DNA of 64,000 nt from RAM1 sp040376925 (lineage in GTDB: Bacteria > Pseudomonadota > Gammaproteobacteria > Burkholderiales > Burkholderiaceae_C): positions 1 to 64,000 of the forward strand of contig JBEIPU010000001.1 in assembly GCA_040376925.1 (NCBI GenBank), given 5' to 3'. Shown in pieces: positions 35,941 to 43,251 of this stretch (position 1 is the first letter of the stretch; every line of letters starts with the position of its first letter). The position numbers and the translations under genes were made by a program. Below the pieces are notes generated by a model, which was not told the origin of the DNA, did no database searches, and was given only the letters and a program-made list of their open reading frames with translations.

Positions 35941-36821
35941 GCCATGGCCCCCCCGGATCGCTTGCGCTGCCAGGCCTGCAGCGCATTGATGATGAACAGC
36001 AGCACGAACGAAATCAGCAGCATCACCACCGCCACGGCGGTCGCGCCCGCATAGTCGTACTGCTCCAGCTTGCTGATGATGATCAGCGGCGTGATCTCCG
36101 ACACCATGGGCATGTTGCCGGCAATGAAGATCACCGAGCCGTATTCCCCAATGGCACGGGCAAACGCCAGCGCAAAACCGGTCAGAAGCGCCGGCAGTAT
36201 GGCCGGGAAGATCACGCGCGCAAAGGTCTGCAGCCGGGTGGCACCCAGGCACAGCGCGGCTTCTTCCAGCTCTTTCTCGGCGTCTTCCAGCACCGGCTGC
36301 ACCGTGCGCACCACGAATGGCAGGCCAATGAAGATCAGCGCAATGACCACGCCGTTGGGGTTGTAGGCCAGCTTGATGCCATGCGGCTCAAAGAACTGGC
36401 CGATCCAGCCGTTGCCCGCCAGCAGCGCGGTCAGCGAAATGCCGGCCACCGCCGTGGGCAGCGCAAACGGCAGGTCCACCAGCGCGTCCACGATCTTCTT
36501 GCCGGGGAACTCGTAGCGCACCAGCACCCAGGCCACCAACAGGCCGAACACCAGGTTCACGGTCGCCGCGATGGCGGATGCGCCGAAGGTGAGCTTGTAC
36601 GACGCCACGACGCGCGGCGAACTCACAGCGGCCCAGATCTGGTCCCAGCTCAGCGTGAGCGTCTTGAAGACCAGCGCCGACAGCGGGATCAGCACGATCA
36701 GGCACAGGTAGAACAGCGTGAAGCCCAGCGTGAGGCCAAAGCCGGGCAGCACGCGCCGGCTGCTGCGGCGCGCGGGCGCCCCCGCCGCCGTCAGCGGCGC
36801 ATTCAAGGTAGCGGAGGTCAT
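35937..36821 (-). CDS. cysT: Sulfate ABC transporter permease CysT (CysU)
   Basis: The protein has 294 residues with six TMs. Diagnostic stretches are AATVNLVFGLLVAWVLVRYE, DLPFALPTAVAGISLTALL and the EAA-like LGATRLQTFARVIFPAILP. It pairs with CysW. The start overlaps the sbp stop by ATGA, so sbp, cysT and cysW are translationally coupled. Confidence 0.95.
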   Translation of the reverse strand: MTSATLNAPLTAAGAPARRSSRRVLPGFGLTLGFTLFYLCLIVLIPLSALVFKTLTLSWDQIWAAVSSPRVVASYKLTFGASAIAATVNLVFGLLVAWVLVRYEFPGKKIVDALVDLPFALPTAVAGISLTALLAGNGWIGQFFEPHGIKLAYNPNGVVIALIFIGLPFVVRTVQPVLEDAEKELEEAALCLGATRLQTFARVIFPAILPALLTGFALAFARAIGEYGSVIFIAGNMPMVSEITPLIIISKLEQYDYAGATAVAVVMLLISFVLLFIINALQAWQRKRSGGAMA

Positions 36822-37810
36822 TTGACGGTGTAGATCTTGTCGAACTGGCCGCCGTCGTTGAAGTGCACCTTCTGTGCCTCGGCCAGCGAGCCGAAGTACT
36901 CGGACACCGGCACCAGCGTCAGCGGCTTGAAGGTGCTGGCGTACTTCTTGAGCACGGCGGGCGAGCGCGGGCGCAGCGCGTGCTTGGCGGCAATCTCCTG
37001 CGCTTCGTCGGAGTACAGGTAATCCAGGTAGGCCTTGGCCAGCTCGCCCGAGCCCTTTTTGGCGGTGGTGCGCTCCACCACCGCCACCGGGTTCTCGGCA
37101 ATGATGCTGACCGACGGGTGGATGGCGTCGACCTTGCCGGCACCGAACTCACGGTCCACCGACAGCACTTCAGACTCGAACGTCACCAGCACGTCGCCGA
37201 TGTTGCGCTGCAGGAAGACGGACGTGGCATCGCGCCCGCCGCGCGCCAGCACCGGCACGTTCCTGAACAGCCGTGCCACGAATTCAGCGGCCTGCGCGTC
37301 GGTGCCGCCTGTCTTGCGCACATAGGCCCAGGCGGCCAGGTAGGCCATGCGGCCGTTGCCGCCGGTCTTGGGGTTGACCACCACCACGCTCACGCCGGGC
37401 TTGACCAGGTCGTCCCAGTCCTTGATGCCCTTGGGGTTGCCATTGCGCACCAGGAACAGCATGGTGGAGGTGGTGGGTGCTGCGTTGTTGGGGAATCGCC
37501 TGGCCCAGTCTTGCGCCACCACGCCGCGGCCGACCAGAAAGTCGATGTCGGTGGTGGTGTTGAAGGTCACCACATCGGCGTCCAGCCCGTCGCCCACGGC
37601 GCGCGCCTGTGCGCTGGAGCCGCCGTGCGACTGGTCGACCTTCACGTCCTTGCCCGTGGTCTTCTTGTAGTGGGTAACGAACGCGGCGTTGTAGTCCTTG
37701 TAGAACTCACGCGACACGTCGTACGACGAGTTCAGCAGGGTCTGGGCGGCGGTGATGCCGCTGGCGGTGAACGCCAGCGCGGCCAGCAGGGTCTTGAGTC
37801 GGGTTTTCAT
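36818..37810 (-). CDS. sbp: Sulfate ABC transporter periplasmic binding protein (Sbp)
   Basis: The protein has 330 residues with a signal peptide (MKTRLKTLLAALAFTASG, cleaved near ITAAQ). The mature start LLNSSYDVSREFYKDYNAAF and QSHGGSSAQARAVGDGLDAD are the sulfate-binding-protein signature stretches. The ATG at 37810 overlaps the upstream hydrolase stop by ATGA. Binds sulfate (or molybdate/thiosulfate) for CysTWA. Confidence 0.95.
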   Translation of the reverse strand: MKTRLKTLLAALAFTASGITAAQTLLNSSYDVSREFYKDYNAAFVTHYKKTTGKDVKVDQSHGGSSAQARAVGDGLDADVVTFNTTTDIDFLVGRGVVAQDWARRFPNNAAPTTSTMLFLVRNGNPKGIKDWDDLVKPGVSVVVVNPKTGGNGRMAYLAAWAYVRKTGGTDAQAAEFVARLFRNVPVLARGGRDATSVFLQRNIGDVLVTFESEVLSVDREFGAGKVDAIHPSVSIIAENPVAVVERTTAKKGSGELAKAYLDYLYSDEAQEIAAKHALRPRSPAVLKKYASTFKPLTLVPVSEYFGSLAEAQKVHFNDGGQFDKIYTVK

Positions 37811-38376
37811 GCGGTTTCGAGAGGTTGCAAAACAGAGGCGAAAGGGGTGGTCGTGAGCGATTGCAGCAGCGCCAGCCCCAGCGGCCATTCGCCATGGCCG
37901 GATTCGATGTTGATGTGCCCTGCCCCCTGCAGACGCACGAACTCACTGCCCCACGCCCGGGCATAGGCGCCGGCCAGGCGTACCGGGCAATACGGGTCGT
38001 TGCTGCTGCCCACCACGATGCTGCGGTACGGCAGCCGGGCAAACGGCACCGGGGCAAAGTCATTGAGGATCGCGCGGCGCTCGGGGTCAGCCGGTGCCAC
38101 CAGCAACGCGCCCTGGATCCGCGCTGCAGCATCGGCCGGCAGGTGCGCCGTGGCAATGCAGCCCAGGCTGTGGGCAGCGATCACCACCGGCCCGCACGCC
38201 TCCTGGATCTGGCGCGCCAGCGAACCCACCCAGGCTTCGCGCGTGGGGGTGATCCAGTCGTCCTGCACCACGCGGCGCGCGCCGGCGAGCCTCTGCACCC
38301 ACAGGCTTTGCCAGTGGCCGGGGCCGGAGTCGCGCCAGCCGGGCACGATGATGAGGGTGGGCGCGTCGGCGGCCAT
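37807..38376 (-). CDS. RBBP9/YdeN-type small alpha/beta hydrolase
   Basis: The protein has 189 residues, a serine hydrolase of the RBBP9/YdeN family. The N-terminal strand and oxyanion region are PTLIIVPGWRDSGPGHWQSL, the nucleophile is S70 in AAHSLGC, the acidic residue is in SSNDPYCP, and the His is in GAGHINIESGHGEWP. The substrate is unknown. It sits between the peroxiredoxin and sbp, with an ATGA overlap to sbp and only a 20-bp gap from the peroxiredoxin, so it belongs to the operon. Confidence 0.88.
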   Translation of the reverse strand: MAADAPTLIIVPGWRDSGPGHWQSLWVQRLAGARRVVQDDWITPTREAWVGSLARQIQEACGPVVIAAHSLGCIATAHLPADAAARIQGALLVAPADPERRAILNDFAPVPFARLPYRSIVVGSSNDPYCPVRLAGAYARAWGSEFVRLQGAGHINIESGHGEWPLGLALLQSLTTTPFASVLQPLETA

Positions 38377-38396
38377 GGTTCGATCCAGGGTCCGGC

Positions 38397-39038
38397 TCAG
38401 CGGTTGGGCTGGGGCGTCAGGCGCAGCCAGGGGCGCACGGCCTTGAAACCCCTGGGAAAGCGCTGGGCCAGCTCGACCGGATCCTGCAGCGCGGGCAGGA
38501 TGACCACGTCGTCGCCATCCTGCCAGTTGGCGGGGGTGGCGACCTTGTGGCTGTCGGTAAGCTGCAGGGAGTCGATCACGCGCAGGATTTCGTCGAAATT
38601 GCGCCCCGTGCTGGCCGGGTAGGTGAAGGTCGTGCGGATGGTTTTTTTCGGGTCGATGATGAACACGCTGCGCACCGTGGCATTGGCCAGCGAGTTCGGG
38701 TGGATCATGTCGTACAGGCTGGCGACCTTGCGGTCGGCATCTGCCAGGATCGGGAAGTTGACCGTGGTGTTCTGGGTGTCGTTGATATCGGCCACCCATA
38801 CGCTGTGCGACTCCAGCGGGTCAACGCTGACCGCGATGGGTTTGACACCGCGTTTGGCGAACTCACCCGACAGGGCGGCTGTCTTGCCCAGCTCGGTGGT
38901 GCACACGGGGGTGAAATCAGCAGGATGCGAAAACAGCACTACCCATGAATCACCCGCCCATTGGTGGAACGAGATCGGCCCGGCGGTCGAGTCCTGTGTG
39001 AAGTCGGGCGCCGTATCGCCCAATCGCAAGCTGGCCAT
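38397..39038 (-). CDS. 1-Cys peroxiredoxin (Prx6/AhpC-TSA family)
   Basis: The protein has 213 residues. The peroxidatic Cys is C46 in the HPADFTPVCTTELG motif, and the C-terminal extension with VVILPALQDPVELAQRFP is typical of Prx6-type enzymes, which reduce peroxides with an external thiol or ascorbate-like donor. It leads the minus-strand run that continues into sulfate transport and dsbB. AAAGGAG precedes the ATG, and a TATATT -10-like hexamer is at 39097-39102 on the same strand. Confidence 0.92.
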   Translation of the reverse strand: MASLRLGDTAPDFTQDSTAGPISFHQWAGDSWVVLFSHPADFTPVCTTELGKTAALSGEFAKRGVKPIAVSVDPLESHSVWVADINDTQNTTVNFPILADADRKVASLYDMIHPNSLANATVRSVFIIDPKKTIRTTFTYPASTGRNFDEILRVIDSLQLTDSHKVATPANWQDGDDVVILPALQDPVELAQRFPRGFKAVRPWLRLTPQPNR

Positions 39039-39138
39039 GAATCACTCCTTTAATGCCTGAAAAGCATTGTGGAGAGCAACTCTTAAAACTCAAACGAATA
39101 TATGGTTGTTTGTTTATGGGTTGTTTGCTTATGCCGGC

Positions 39139-39609
39139 TCAGCGCAGCGGCGCGGCCGTGATGAACCGCTGGAAGGCTTCACACCAGATCAGCACACCCT
39201 GGTAGCGGGCCAGGTCCACGCCCGCAGGCACGGGCACGATAAAGCCGTCAAACAACTTCACATCGCCCAGCGCCACCGACTGTGCCTTGACCTGCAGGAA
39301 AGCATCGCCCGTGTCCACAAACCGTGGCGTGAGGTACAGGCGGTATGCCGGCCCGGGTGCCAGGCGGCCCTGGTGGGCCACCTGGGTGGTGCTGACTGCC
39401 ACGGCCCCCTCGCCCCAATGCAGCGCGTCACTGCCCGGCAGGTCCCGGCGAAAGGTGGTGCGGTGGACCGCACCGGCGGCCGCGGCGTCCAGCTGGGCCT
39501 GCGACAGCGGCGGTGGCGCCGCCAGAATGGGCAAAAAATAGACGCCCAGTGCAAATCCGGCCGCCAGCATGGCCACGTGGGTGGCGATCAGAAAAACGGT
39601 CTTTTTCAT
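39139..39609 (-). CDS. DM13-domain protein
   Basis: The protein has 156 residues with an N-terminal membrane anchor (MKKTVFLIATHVAMLAAG then FALGVYFLPIL). The DM13 domain fills residues 45-156, with HWGEGAVAVSTTQV, GPAYRLYLTPRFVDTGDAF and the C-terminal block GVLIWCEAFQRFITAAPL, whose Cys is the conserved one. DM13 proteins are thought to handle redox chemistry in the envelope; the role here is unknown. It is the gene before the peroxiredoxin, separated by a 100-bp AT-rich gap. Confidence 0.82.
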   Translation of the reverse strand: MKKTVFLIATHVAMLAAGFALGVYFLPILAAPPPLSQAQLDAAAAGAVHRTTFRRDLPGSDALHWGEGAVAVSTTQVAHQGRLAPGPAYRLYLTPRFVDTGDAFLQVKAQSVALGDVKLFDGFIVPVPAGVDLARYQGVLIWCEAFQRFITAAPLR

Positions 39610-39667
39610 GGCATGGGTGTCGTTGCGCGGCCTCTGACCTTACACCGGCAGGGCCGATTCCGCGCCG

Positions 39668-40594
39668 CTACTTCAGCGCCGCCGCGGCCGCGGCCAGGCC
39701 TTCTATGGTGGCGCGTTCCCCGAGAAAGTCGAGGAAACGCCGCACCGCCGGCGCCATACCCCGGCGCGAGGGAAACACCGCATGCAGCACGCCCGGGCGC
39801 GGCGCCCAGCCCGGCAGCACCTCCACCAGCCGGCGGTCGGTCACCTCCTCGCGGCACATGTAGTCGGGCAAGGCGCAGATGCCGGCGCCGCGCACCACCG
39901 CCAGCTTGAGCGTAAGCAGGTCGTCGGCCACGTAGCGCGGCTGGTGGGTGAAGGAATGCACCGCCCCGCCCGGCCCCACCAGCTGCCAGGTGGCCCGCCC
40001 GTCCACGGCCGACATGGCGACGGTGTCCAGCCGGTCCAGGTCGTCCACCGTGCGCGGACGGCCCTGGCGGGCCAGCTGCGACGGGCTGCCCACCAGCAGC
40101 GTGTGTGTGAGGCCCAGGTTCTTCACCACCAGGCTGCCGCTGTCGTCCAGCGTGGTGCGCACGCGCAGCGCCACGTCCACGCCCTCTTCCACCAGATCCA
40201 CCACGCGGTTGCTCACCCGCATGTCCACGCGCACCTGCGGGTAGCGCGCCAGGAACACCGGCAGCACCGGGCCCACCGTGGTTTGCGCCAGCGTGACCGG
40301 GCAGGCCACGCGGATGGTGCCGCGCGGCTCGGCCTGCACCTGGGCCACGGCCTCGGCGGCGGCCGCCGCCGCGTCACGCATGGCCGCGCAGTGGCGGTGG
40401 TAACGCTCGCCCGCTTCGGTCAGCGACAGCTTGCGGGTGGTGCGCTGCATCAGCCGCACGCCCAGGCGCGCCTCCAGCTCGGCCACGCGGCGCGACAGGC
40501 GCGATTTGGGCACCCCCAGCGCCCGCCCGGCGGCGGCAAAGCCGCCCCGGTCCACCACTTCGGCGAAATACAGCATGTCGTTCAGGTCCTGCAT
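39668..40594 (-). CDS. LysR-family transcriptional regulator, divergent from azoR
   Basis: The protein has 308 residues. The HTH is VVDRGGFAAAGRALGVPKSR followed by LSRRVAELEARLGVRLMQ, a classical LysR N terminus, and the effector-binding domain follows. The ATG at 40594 has AGGAG six bases upstream; an earlier ATG at 40615 lacks one. It sits head to head with azoR across 123 bp that hold two ACAATCTAT repeats, so it is the likely regulator of azoR. Confidence 0.9.
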   Translation of the reverse strand: MQDLNDMLYFAEVVDRGGFAAAGRALGVPKSRLSRRVAELEARLGVRLMQRTTRKLSLTEAGERYHRHCAAMRDAAAAAAEAVAQVQAEPRGTIRVACPVTLAQTTVGPVLPVFLARYPQVRVDMRVSNRVVDLVEEGVDVALRVRTTLDDSGSLVVKNLGLTHTLLVGSPSQLARQGRPRTVDDLDRLDTVAMSAVDGRATWQLVGPGGAVHSFTHQPRYVADDLLTLKLAVVRGAGICALPDYMCREEVTDRRLVEVLPGWAPRPGVLHAVFPSRRGMAPAVRRFLDFLGERATIEGLAAAAAALK

Positions 40595-40622
40595 GGTGGC
40601 TCCTATTGGATTCACTGACAGG

Positions 40623-40679
40623 ACAATCTATCGCAGTTTCGACGACTTATCAATCAATCACCCCACCCGCACAATCTAT
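40623..40679. promoter_or_regulatory. Candidate LysR operator region between the LysR regulator and azoR
   Basis: ACAATCTAT occurs twice in the same orientation, at 40623-40631 and 40671-40679, 48 bp apart. The region is AT-rich compared with the coding DNA around it. The spacing fits the two-site binding of LysR proteins, but this is a pattern, not a proven operator. Confidence 0.4.
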
Positions 40680-40717
40680 TCATCGCCGCAAGCTGCGGTA
40701 ACCCACCGGAAAACCTC

Positions 40718-41368
40718 ATGAAACTGCTGCACATTGACTCAAGCATCCTGGGCACCGCCTCGGTCTCGCGCCAGCTGACGGAGCGCATTGCCGCGCAGTG
40801 GCGCGCCACCCACCCGGGCACCGCGGTGGACTACCTGGACCTGGCCACCAGCGCGCCCAGCCACCTGTCGGCGCAATCGCTGGGCTTTCGCCTGCCGCCC
40901 GACGCCGACAACCTGAGCGACGAGCAGCGCCGCGAAAACGCCGTGTCGGAAACGCTGGTCAGCCAGTTCCTGGCGGCTGACGTGATCGTGGTGGGGGCAC
41001 CGCTGTACAACTTCTCGATCCCCAGCCAGCTCAAGGCCTGGATTGACCGCATTGCCCAGGCCGGGCGCACCTTCAAGTACACCGACAAGGGCCCGGTGGG
41101 CCTGGCCGGCGGCAAGACGGTGATCGTTGCATCCACCCGCGGCGGCGTGTATTCAACCAGCGACGCGGGCAACGCCATGGAGCACCAGGAAAGCTACCTC
41201 AAGACGGTGTTCGGCTTCTTTGGCATCACCGACGTGCGCTTCGTGCGCGCCGAGGGCGTGGCCATGGGCGATGCGCCCAAAGCCCAGGCACTGGCCGCAG
41301 CCGACGCGGAAATCCGCGCCATTGCAGGCGCGCCCGCCAACGAGGCGCAAGCCCGTGCCGCAGCCTGA
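40718..41368 (+). CDS. azoR: FMN-dependent NADH-azoreductase AzoR
   Basis: The protein has 216 residues with a flavodoxin-2 fold. MKLLHIDSSILGTASVSRQL is the FMN phosphate-binding start, with VGAPLYNFSIPSQLKAWID and STRGGVYSTSDAGNAMEHQ, all AzoR hallmarks. It reduces azo compounds and quinones in the cytoplasm. It is probably controlled by the divergent LysR regulator. Confidence 0.93.
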   Translation: MKLLHIDSSILGTASVSRQLTERIAAQWRATHPGTAVDYLDLATSAPSHLSAQSLGFRLPPDADNLSDEQRRENAVSETLVSQFLAADVIVVGAPLYNFSIPSQLKAWIDRIAQAGRTFKYTDKGPVGLAGGKTVIVASTRGGVYSTSDAGNAMEHQESYLKTVFGFFGITDVRFVRAEGVAMGDAPKAQALAAADAEIRAIAGAPANEAQARAAA

Positions 41369-41541
41369 AAACCCCGCCGAGTCGCGCAGGTGACAGAAAA
41401 TGACATAAGTATGAATACTTGTACGCTATACAACTTGAATTAATGATTACTTTAGGTCACTATTTGCCGCAGGGAGCAACTCGCGGGCATTAGAACCTTC
41501 AGATACAAGGCAGCCCGCCAAGCTCATACAAGGCGGGCACC
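41369..41541. promoter_or_regulatory. Regulatory region upstream of the histidine kinase gene, with a perfect 14-bp palindrome
   Basis: This gap of about 170 bp is AT-rich against a GC-rich background. It holds AAGTATGAATACTT at 41407-41420, a perfect inverted repeat with a 2-bp centre. Nothing coding is seen. The palindrome is a candidate regulator site for the kinase/regulator pair or for azoR readthrough control. Confidence 0.45.
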
Positions 41542-42453
41542 ATGACGACCTGGTTTGCACAGCGGCTGCCTCATCACATTCGCACAACATCCTGGCTGGC
41601 GGCAGCACGACCCTGGCGCGCGCCGGCCGCTTTGGCTGCCGGTGCTTTGGCCGTCTGGACACTCTGGAACCTGGCCGGGCTGGATGGCACCGCACTGCTG
41701 TGGCAGGCGGCGCTGGGTGCGCTGGTGTTCATGGCGGGCGTACGGCATGCTCATCAGGCCGCACAGCGCACCTGCCAGCAACAGCTGCGCGCCCTGGCCG
41801 AAGCCAGCCACGACCTGCGCCAGCCTGTGCATGCCCTGGCGCTCTGTCTGGCGGAACTGTCCCAGCTGCCGCTGCCACCGGCCGGGCGCCGCACGCTGGA
41901 CGATGCCCGGGCCTGCGCCGGTGACCTGCACGAGATGTTCCACAACCTGCTGGGCCTGTCGGCGCTGCAGGCGGGCCCACCCGAGCCCTGTACCAGCGTC
42001 TTCAGCCTGGACCGGCTGCTGGCACGCACCGAGCATGCGTTCGCGCCGCTGGCACGCGCGCGCAATGTGCGGCTGCAGGTGCGCCCGGGCGGCTACCGGG
42101 TGCACAGCGACCCGGTCATGGTCGAACGCATCCTCATGAACTTCACCAGCAACGCACTGCGCCATGCCCACGGCGGGCGCGTGCTGGTGGCCTGCCGCGT
42201 GCGCGGCAGCACGCTGCGCCTGGCTGTTTACGACAACGGCTGCGGCATACCGCTGGCGCAGCAGCAGGCGGTGTTCAGCCCGTTTTGCAAGCTGACGCCA
42301 CAGCGGCCCGGCCAGCATGACGGCTTTGGCCTGGGCCTGGCCATCGTCGAGCGGTTGGCGCGCGCGCTGCGCGCGCCGGTCGTGGTGCGGTCCGCCCCCG
42401 GGCGCGGCTCGATGTTCGCCATCGACCTGCCGCTGGTGCCTTCCGATCTGTAG
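41542..42453 (+). CDS. Two-component sensor histidine kinase
   Basis: The protein has 303 residues. Two short hydrophobic segments (WRAPAALAAGALAVWTLW and ALLWQAALGALVFMAGV, about 25-66) act as a membrane anchor with almost no periplasmic loop, so sensing is probably in the membrane. The H-box is EASHDLRQPVHALAL with H90; N-box MNFTSNALRHAHGG, G1 YDNGCGIP and G2 GFGLGLAIVER complete an active HATPase_c kinase. It lies 17 bp before its response regulator and next to the type III locus. Confidence 0.9.
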   Translation: MTTWFAQRLPHHIRTTSWLAAARPWRAPAALAAGALAVWTLWNLAGLDGTALLWQAALGALVFMAGVRHAHQAAQRTCQQQLRALAEASHDLRQPVHALALCLAELSQLPLPPAGRRTLDDARACAGDLHEMFHNLLGLSALQAGPPEPCTSVFSLDRLLARTEHAFAPLARARNVRLQVRPGGYRVHSDPVMVERILMNFTSNALRHAHGGRVLVACRVRGSTLRLAVYDNGCGIPLAQQQAVFSPFCKLTPQRPGQHDGFGLGLAIVERLARALRAPVVVRSAPGRGSMFAIDLPLVPSDL

Positions 42454-42470
42454 CAACCCCCTTAGGAGCC

Positions 42471-43211
42471 ATGATGAACAAGACCGTGCTGGTGGTAGAC
42501 GACCACCCGATGTTCCGTGATGCCATGACCCGCCTGGTTGAAGAGCCCGGCGGGCGTCGCGTGTTCTGCGCCGCCACTGCCGAAGAGGGCCTGCACAAGG
42601 TCCGCGAACATCCCGTGGATCTCGTGCTGCTGGACCTGGGCCTGCCCGGGGCGTCGGGCGTGGACGCGATCACGCTGTTCCGCCAGGCCAGCCACGCCGC
42701 TGTGGTGGTCGTGTCTGCGTCCGAGCACCGCCAGGAAATTGCCTCCGCCATGCGTGCCGGCGCAGGCGCGGTGGTGTCCAAGGGCGTCTCTCGCGAGGTG
42801 CTGCAGGCCGCGATAGAGCAGGCGCTGAACGGCACGCTGCAGCCCGCGGCCAATCACAAGTGGATCCGCCCGGCGGGGCAGCTGGCCGTGGGCCAGGAGC
42901 TGGGCCGGGGCCTGACCCCGCGCCAGCAGGAAATTGCCACGCTGCTCATGAACGGCCACCCCAACAAGGAAATCGGCATGCGCCTGGGTCTGGCGGAGAT
43001 CACCGTCAAGACCCACCTGACCGCCATCTTCCGGCTGCTGGGCGTGGTCAACCGCACGCAGGCCGTGGTGGCGATCCGGCGCCTGGGTGTGGATTGCGCA
43101 GAGACCCGAACCCCACAGGTCACGTTGCCTGCGCCGCTGGGCGACCTGTCCACGCGGTTGCCCATGGAGTCAGGGCTGCGCCAGGCCGAAGGCTGGCGCG
43201 CCACCGCCTGA
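42471..43211 (+). CDS. LuxR/NarL-family response regulator
   Basis: The protein has 246 residues. In the receiver domain the acidic pair is D10-D11, the phosphoacceptor is D55 (LVLLDLGLPG), and the Lys is in VVSKGVSREVL. The HTH runs from about 147 to 205 (LTPRQQEIATLLMNGHPN then ITVKTHLTAIFRLLGVVNR). A tail of 40 residues follows with no recognisable domain. It is the partner of the kinase just upstream. Its position beside the type III operons makes it a candidate regulator of them, not demonstrated. Confidence 0.93.
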   Translation: MMNKTVLVVDDHPMFRDAMTRLVEEPGGRRVFCAATAEEGLHKVREHPVDLVLLDLGLPGASGVDAITLFRQASHAAVVVVSASEHRQEIASAMRAGAGAVVSKGVSREVLQAAIEQALNGTLQPAANHKWIRPAGQLAVGQELGRGLTPRQQEIATLLMNGHPNKEIGMRLGLAEITVKTHLTAIFRLLGVVNRTQAVVAIRRLGVDCAETRTPQVTLPAPLGDLSTRLPMESGLRQAEGWRATA

Positions 43212-43251
43212 CGACGCGAAGCCTGCCAGCCCGGCTGTACGGGCGGCGCGC

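Noticed and set aside
34000..36054. Plus-strand frame of over 680 codons opposite cysA and cysW
   Set aside because: It is antisense to well-conserved ABC genes and has the low-complexity composition of shadow frames.
43229..43244. Hairpin GCCCG/CGGGC between the response regulator and the clan CE gene as a terminator
   Set aside because: It is a 5-bp stem with no T-run on either side, too weak to call.
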